Assembly: GCA_013823325.1 (NCBI GenBank)
Contig: PNLY01000013.1
Coordinates: 1 to 64,000 of the forward strand
Length of the DNA: 64,000 nt
Origin: Methylobacterium sp.
Lineage (GTDB): Bacteria; Pseudomonadota; Alphaproteobacteria; Rhizobiales; Beijerinckiaceae
Direction of reading: 5' to 3'
The notes below the pieces were generated by a model. That model was not told the origin of the DNA. It made no database searches and saw nothing but the letters and a program-made list of their open reading frames with translations. Each line of letters opens with the position of its first letter. Positions within the stretch are counted from its first letter, which is position 1. Below, piece after piece: positions 59,941 to 64,000 of the stretch. The position numbers and the translations under genes were made by a program.

Positions 59941-61569
59941 ATGCAGACCGCCCACAATCGGGTCTTGATGATCTATCCGGCCTTCAACGCCAACTCCTTC
60001 TGGAACTACAAGGCGACATGCGCGCTCGCTGGGGCCCGCCATCCTGCCGCTCCGCTGGGATTGATCACCGTCGCGGCCCTGCTCCCGACGACATGGGAGA
60101 TCCGCCTCGTCGACCTGAACACCGAGGAGCTGGGCGCAGGGGATCTCGACTGGGCCGATCTCGTCATGACGGGAGGCATGCTGCCCCAGCAGGACGGCGC
60201 GCTCGCGGTGATCGAGATGTGCCGATCGCGCGGCAAGCCTGTCGTGGTCGGAGGCCCCGACGCGACCTCCACGCCGGATATCTACGCCGCCGCGGATTTT
60301 CAGGTGCTCGGGGAGGCGGAGGAGATCATGGCCGATTTCGTCGCCGCCTGGACGGGCGGTGCGACGAGCGGCGTCTTTCGCGCCGAAATGGGCAAGACCG
60401 ACGTCACCAGGAGCCCGACGCCGCGCTTCGACCTTCTGACCTTCAAGAACTATCTGCATGTCGGCGTGCAGTTTTCGCGTGGCTGCCCGTTCAATTGCGA
60501 GTTTTGCGACATCATCGAGCTCTACGGACGCGTGCCGCGCACCAAGACCAATGCGCAGGTGATGGCCGAGCTCGATGCCCTGCACGCGCTCGGCTATCGC
60601 GGCCATGTCGATTTCGTCGACGACAACCTGATCGGCAACAAGAAGGCGCTCAGGCAGTTTCTGCCGGCTCTCACGGATTGGATGAAGGAGAAAAACTCCC
60701 CGTTCGAATTCTCGACCGAGGCCTCGATCAACCTCGCCGACGACCCCGCCTTGATGCAGGCGATGAGCGAGGCCAATTTCTTCACGATCTTCGTCGGGAT
60801 CGAGAGCCCGGACGCCGATACGCTGATCTCGACGCAGAAGAAGCAGAACACCCGCCGCAGCCTGGCGGAGAGCGTTCACAAGATCTACCAGGCGGGGCTG
60901 TTCGTGAACGCCGGCTTCATCCTCGGCTTCGACAGCGAAAAAGGCAGCGTCGCCCGCGGCATGATCGACTGCATTGAGGATACGGCGATCCCGATCTGCA
61001 TGGTCGGCCTGCTCTATGCGCTGCCGAATACGCAGCTGACGCGGCGCCTGGAGCGCGAAGGCCGCCTCACGCTTCCCGATGATGCCGACCGTTCGCAAGG
61101 GCTGGGCGACCAATGCACCGCTGGCCTCAACTTCGTGACCAGCCGTCCGCGCCGCGCCATCGTGTCGGACTACAAAACCGTCCTGGAGGCCGTGTATGCG
61201 CCCAGCGCCTTCTTCGGCCGCGTTCGGCGGGTCGGGCGGATGCTCGACTGCACCCATCGCCGGCTGGAGCTACCCCGGTCGATGGAATGGCAGGAGCTGA
61301 AATCGTCCTGGCGCCTGTTCTGGCAGATGACGGTCGCGAAGGGGGGCGTTCGGCGCGAGTTCTGGAAGACCGTGCTCGACTGTCTCGTCCATAATCGTCA
61401 GGCACTGCCCTATGTGCTGATGATGATGGCGCTCTATCTGCATCTCGGGCCGTTTTCCCGGCATGTCATCGCCCAGCTGCAGCGGCAGATCGACAATCTG
61501 GCTGACATTCAACCCTTAGCCTTTCCGGTGCGGCTGGATCGACCGAAGGCGGCCGCGGTTGCAGTGTGA
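59941..61569 (+). CDS. B12-binding-domain radical SAM protein (class B-like, DUF4070 type)
   Basis: The 542-residue protein has a cobalamin-binding-like domain (about 1-150), then a radical SAM core with the cluster Cys182, Cys186, Cys189 in RGCPFNCEFCDIIELYGR, and a C-terminal DUF4070-like part (about 340-500). No DxHxxG base-off motif is seen, as in many class B methylases. Architecture resembles HpnP, the hopanoid C-2 methylase, but the cluster region reads CPFNCEFCD, not the HpnP form I recall, so it is probably a relative with a different substrate. AAGGAG precedes the ATG at 59941. It sits alone, between zinc genes. Confidence 0.85.
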   Translation: MQTAHNRVLMIYPAFNANSFWNYKATCALAGARHPAAPLGLITVAALLPTTWEIRLVDLNTEELGAGDLDWADLVMTGGMLPQQDGALAVIEMCRSRGKPVVVGGPDATSTPDIYAAADFQVLGEAEEIMADFVAAWTGGATSGVFRAEMGKTDVTRSPTPRFDLLTFKNYLHVGVQFSRGCPFNCEFCDIIELYGRVPRTKTNAQVMAELDALHALGYRGHVDFVDDNLIGNKKALRQFLPALTDWMKEKNSPFEFSTEASINLADDPALMQAMSEANFFTIFVGIESPDADTLISTQKKQNTRRSLAESVHKIYQAGLFVNAGFILGFDSEKGSVARGMIDCIEDTAIPICMVGLLYALPNTQLTRRLEREGRLTLPDDADRSQGLGDQCTAGLNFVTSRPRRAIVSDYKTVLEAVYAPSAFFGRVRRVGRMLDCTHRRLELPRSMEWQELKSSWRLFWQMTVAKGGVRREFWKTVLDCLVHNRQALPYVLMMMALYLHLGPFSRHVIAQLQRQIDNLADIQPLAFPVRLDRPKAAAVAV

Positions 61570-61675
61570 AAACGGCATCGTTTATGACGGCGCCGCACGG
61601 GCGCGGCCTGTCGCTTGACGCACGGTCGGCTGGGCTGGAATCAGCTCAACGGAACGTGCACAAGATCCGATAGTT

Positions 61676-61724
61676 GAGCATGTCTCGGTCGCGAAAGTGG
61701 GTCCCACTTTTGCCCAATATGCTC
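61676..61724. repeat. Palindromic intergenic element (Rhizobiales-type)
   Basis: GAGCAT (61676-61681) and ATGCTC (61719-61724) form an outer pair, and AAAGTGGG-T-CCCACTTT (61694-61710) is a perfect inner palindrome. Elements built from AAAGTGGG/CCCACTTT inside GAGCAT...ATGCTC are, as I recall, dispersed in many Hyphomicrobiales genomes. It ends 13 bases before the WD40 gene and may influence its translation. Confidence 0.75.
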
Positions 61725-61737
61725 TAGACCGACAGCC

Positions 61738-62748
61738 ATGGATTCGATCGCCAAACCGGTCTCGCTGCGCGAGCATGTCGTTCCCGTCGAAGCCGGCGAG
61801 CATGTCGTCGGCGCCGTCTGGCTGAAGCAGACGCTGGTGCTCGCCCTCGCCGATGGCCGGGTGCTGCGCTGGCGCGATGCTGAGACCGAGAGTGTCGAGG
61901 CGCATGGCGGCGGCCTGCTCAGCATCGCCTCGGATGGCGCGCGCCTGATCAGCGGCGGCGATGACGGCCGCGTCGTCGCGACTTCGGCCGAAGGCGCGCC
62001 GGAAGAGCTGGCTCGCGATCAAAAACGGCGCTGGATCGATGCCGTCACCATGTCGCCCTCCGGCAGCATCGCCTGGAACAGCGGCCGCGATGTCCATGCC
62101 CGCGACGACAAGGGCAAGCTCAGGTCGATCGACGTCGCTTCGACGCCGCAGGGCCTCGCCTTCGCACCGAAGGGCTATCGCCTCGCCATCGCCCAGATGA
62201 ACGGCGTGCTGCTCTGGTATCCGAACACCGAGGCCAGGCCCGATTTCCTGGAATGGAAGGGCTCGCATCTCGACGTGACCTGGTCGCCGGACGGACGTTT
62301 CATCGTCACCGCGATGCAGGAGAACGCGCTGCATGGCTGGCGTCTCGGCGAGAAGCCGAGCCATATGCGGATGACCGGCTATCCGGCCAAGCCGCGCTCG
62401 CTATCCTGGTCGCATGACGGGCTCTGGCTCGCCTCCAGCGGCGCGGACGCGGCGATCGTCTGGCCCTTCCAGGGCGAGGGGCCGACCGGCAAGGCGCCGC
62501 GCGAATGCGGCGCGCGCCACGCGAAGGTCACCCGCGTCGCTTTCCATCCCAAGGCGCTGGTGCTGGCGATCGGCTACGACGATGGCTGCATCCTGCTGGT
62601 CCGCCTGACCGACGCCTCTGAGCTCTTGGTACGGCCGGCGCAGCGCGGCAGCGGCATCACCGCTTTCGCCTGGGACAAGCTCGGCAAGCGCCTCGCCTTC
62701 GGCGCCGAGGATGGTGCGGCCGGCGTGCTGACCCTGCCGGGCGGGTGA
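61738..62748 (+). CDS. WD40-repeat protein
   Basis: The 336-residue protein is made of about seven WD40-like blades, for example LLSIASDGARLISGGDDGRV, DVTWSPDGRFIVTAMQENALHGW, SLSWSHDGLWLASSGADAAIVW and RVAFHPKALVLAIGYDDGCILLV. There is no signal peptide, so it forms a cytoplasmic propeller. Such proteins are often found near COG0523 GTPases in alphaproteobacteria, suggesting a scaffold role in zinc trafficking, but here a PsiF and a radical SAM gene intervene. A palindromic repeat ends 13 bases upstream, and no good ribosome site is visible. Confidence 0.8.
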   Translation: MDSIAKPVSLREHVVPVEAGEHVVGAVWLKQTLVLALADGRVLRWRDAETESVEAHGGGLLSIASDGARLISGGDDGRVVATSAEGAPEELARDQKRRWIDAVTMSPSGSIAWNSGRDVHARDDKGKLRSIDVASTPQGLAFAPKGYRLAIAQMNGVLLWYPNTEARPDFLEWKGSHLDVTWSPDGRFIVTAMQENALHGWRLGEKPSHMRMTGYPAKPRSLSWSHDGLWLASSGADAAIVWPFQGEGPTGKAPRECGARHAKVTRVAFHPKALVLAIGYDDGCILLVRLTDASELLVRPAQRGSGITAFAWDKLGKRLAFGAEDGAAGVLTLPGG

Positions 62749-62754
62749 GCGGCG

Positions 62755-63030
62755 ATGCGCTTCGGCCTGTTCGGTAGGGACAAGCGCGAGGCCGCCGGGG
62801 CCGATGCCTCGGCGCGGATCAAGCAACAGGTGCGCGAGCTGCTCGGCCTGCCCGAGAGCGCCGTGATCGCCGTCAACGAGATCCTCTGCGCCGATCCCGC
62901 CTGCCCGGGTACCGAGACGGTGATCCTGGTGATGAAGCCCGGCGAGAAGACCCGGGCGTTCAAGGTGCAGATGGGGCTGGCGGAGCTGACGCCGGAGGCG
63001 CTGGCGGCGGCGTTGTCCGAGGCAAGCTAG
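62755..63030 (+). CDS. Small conserved protein with Cys pair, hypothetical
   Basis: The 91-residue protein starts six bases after the WD40 stop, so it is co-transcribed. Its core, VNEILCADPACPGTETVILVM, has two Cys (CADPAC, a C-x4-C spacing) next to an acidic cluster, followed by KTRAFKVQMGLAELTPE. Homologues with this C-x4-C motif occur in alphaproteobacteria beside WD40 and COG0523 genes, but no function is known. A metal-related role is inferred from location only. Confidence 0.68.
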   Translation: MRFGLFGRDKREAAGADASARIKQQVRELLGLPESAVIAVNEILCADPACPGTETVILVMKPGEKTRAFKVQMGLAELTPEALAAALSEAS

Positions 63031-63115
63031 CCGCGACGAAGCCACCGCCATGATGTGTCAGCAGATGGCGGCGAGGCGCCTTAACCTTTGGCGATGCCAT
63101 CGCTAGCTTACCCTC

Positions 63116-64000
63116 ATGGCGACGCGACCGCGAAAAACCCTGACCCTCGACAAGGCGGAGGCGCGCCGGATCTGGCTCAAGGCCCAGAGGCTCGACACGC
63201 GTGAGCCCTTCGGCTCCGGCCCGGAGGCGACGGCCGCCGCCGTCGCTCATCTCGGCTATGTCCAGATCGACACGATCAACGTGGTCGAGCGCTGCCACCA
63301 CCACATCCTCTACAGCCGGATTCCCGCTTATCGCCGCGACGACCTCGCGCAGGCGCAGTCGCTCGATAAATCGGTGTTCGAGTACTGGACGCATGCGCTG
63401 TCCTATGTGCCGACCGCGGACCTGCGCTATTTCCTGCCGGCGATGAAGGCGCACCGCGCCGAGCCCAAGCGCTGGGCCTCGGTCGGCAGCCGCGAGGAGA
63501 CGCGCAAGCTGCTGCGCCGCATCCGCAAGGATGGCGCCCTGACCATCCGCGACATCGATACCGACGTGCTGGTCGAGAAGACGCATCTCTGGGCCAGCAA
63601 GAAGCCGTCCAAGGGCCTGCTCGAGCGCGCCTTCTACGATGGCGAGCTTACGATCTCCGCCCGCTCCGGCATGCTCAAGACCTATGAGCTGATCGACCGG
63701 CATTTCGGCTGGGAGAAGCAGCCGGCGCCGGCCTCCGAGCGTCAGGTCGCGGCCTATAAGCTCGACCGCGCGCTGCGGGCTCAAGGGCTCGTCAGCCTCG
63801 ATTCGATCTGCCATCTCGATGCGCCCAGCAAGAAGGCGGTCGCCGAGCTGATCGCCGGGCGGGTCAGGCGCAAGGAGCTGGTGCCGGTCGCGATCGAGGG
63901 CGCGGACAGGACGCCGCACTGGGCGATTCCGGAGGTGCTGGAGCCATCCGAACCGGCAGACGGCAGCCTGATCCACATCCTCTCGCCTTTCGATCCGCTG
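63116..64000 (+). CDS. YcaQ/AlkX-type DNA interstrand-crosslink glycosylase (partial, runs off right edge)
   Basis: An open frame starts at ATG 63116 and continues without a stop through the last base (295 codons). The product matches the winged-helix HTH_42/DUF1006 family: FGSGPEATAAAVAHLGYVQIDTINVVERCHHHILYSRIPAYR, then SVFEYWTHALSYVP and LLERAFYDGELTIS. The QxD triplet (Gln50-Ile51-Asp52) is the YcaQ/AlkX version of the QxQ catalytic motif of AlkZ. In E. coli YcaQ unhooks nitrogen-mustard crosslinks. About 100 residues of the C-terminus are missing from the window. Confidence 0.85.
   Translation, partial: MATRPRKTLTLDKAEARRIWLKAQRLDTREPFGSGPEATAAAVAHLGYVQIDTINVVERCHHHILYSRIPAYRRDDLAQAQSLDKSVFEYWTHALSYVPTADLRYFLPAMKAHRAEPKRWASVGSREETRKLLRRIRKDGALTIRDIDTDVLVEKTHLWASKKPSKGLLERAFYDGELTISARSGMLKTYELIDRHFGWEKQPAPASERQVAAYKLDRALRAQGLVSLDSICHLDAPSKKAVAELIAGRVRRKELVPVAIEGADRTPHWAIPEVLEPSEPADGSLIHILSPFDPL

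Noticed and set aside
59609-59968. A 119-codon frame in the gap before the radical SAM gene.
   Set aside because: Arg/Pro/Ala-rich composition, no ribosome site, and it overlaps the well-supported start of the next gene in another frame.
59230-61257. A 675-codon minus-strand open frame opposite the radical SAM gene.
   Set aside because: It mirrors the radical SAM coding sequence and has no recognisable domain; the plus strand shows the Cys cluster.
1-64000. Mobile elements, CRISPR arrays, tRNA or rRNA genes, and anti-phage systems.
   Set aside because: No transposase, integrase, regularly spaced repeat, tRNA cloverleaf, or known defence gene cluster was recognised. The DUF2161 nuclease-like gene stands alone, without toxin, methylase or helicase partners.

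Overview
The window is about 64 kb of GC-rich, gene-dense bacterial chromosome. Gene content, codon use and dispersed repeats point to an alphaproteobacterium of the Hyphomicrobiales (Rhizobiales), perhaps Bosea or a relative. That placement is an inference: there is no rRNA or other phylogenetic marker here. I saw no tRNA, rRNA, IS element, phage, CRISPR array or replication origin. This looks like core or soft-core chromosome with a broad catabolic repertoire.

Layout. 0-4.3 kb: a tight DoxX / MFS exporter / outer-membrane porin operon, then an isochorismatase-like hydrolase. 4.5-9.4 kb: an AraC regulator and a quinone/catechol-type detoxification cluster (MhqD-like hydrolase, two MhqO-like VOC dioxygenases, divergent LysR with a palindromic operator). 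9.5-15 kb: DUF2853, a 2-hydroxyacid dehydrogenase, an L,D-transpeptidase with a 30-codon look-alike upstream, and a MarR-SPFH-NfeD operon divergent from an alpha/beta hydrolase across a tandem-palindrome operator. 15-18.4 kb: ferrochelatase, a Tat-exported 5'-nucleotidase-like enzyme, uracil-DNA glycosylase. 18.4-27.9 kb: a long minus-strand locus with an acyl-CoA synthetase, a complete Liv-type ABC importer (G, H, M, K, F), a Zn peptidase and a PaaK-like ligase, probably for uptake and CoA activation of an organic (aromatic or branched) acid. 28-36.7 kb: cytochrome P450, a secreted Cys-containing protein, an RNB ribonuclease, an Orn/Lys/Arg decarboxylase with a GNAT acetyltransferase, a lipoprotein, Crp/Fnr, LysE. 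36.8-42.3 kb: fused indolepyruvate ferredoxin oxidoreductase, and a DUF1007 / NicO Ni-Co exporter pair.

42.4-48 kb: a beta-propeller-like secreted protein and a five-gene operon of gamma-glutamyltransferase-like protein, amidase, cobalt-type nitrile hydratase alpha and beta, and nitrile hydratase activator. Together these can take a nitrile through the amide to the acid. 48-52 kb: a TAXI-type TRAP importer (binding protein, fused permease, DUF1850). 52-55.2 kb: OpgG/OpgD-like glucan protein, a hypothetical, a DUF2161 nuclease-like protein. 55.2-63 kb: zinc homeostasis (48-aa His-containing membrane microprotein, ZnuC, ZnuB, ZnuA, COG0523 GTPase, later a WD40 protein and a small conserved protein) with two candidate Zur boxes. 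A PsiF-like protein and a B12-binding radical SAM enzyme sit inside this stretch. The window ends in a YcaQ/AlkX-type DNA crosslink glycosylase gene that runs off the edge.

The most useful second-look items are the candidate leaderless, Zur-controlled 48-aa microprotein ahead of znuC; the 30-aa protein resembling the L,D-transpeptidase signal segment beside two tandem hairpins; the clean operators of MarR, LysR and the indolepyruvate oxidoreductase; the His-rich nitrile hydratase alpha subunit and its odd operon partners; and a complex palindromic repeat present twice.
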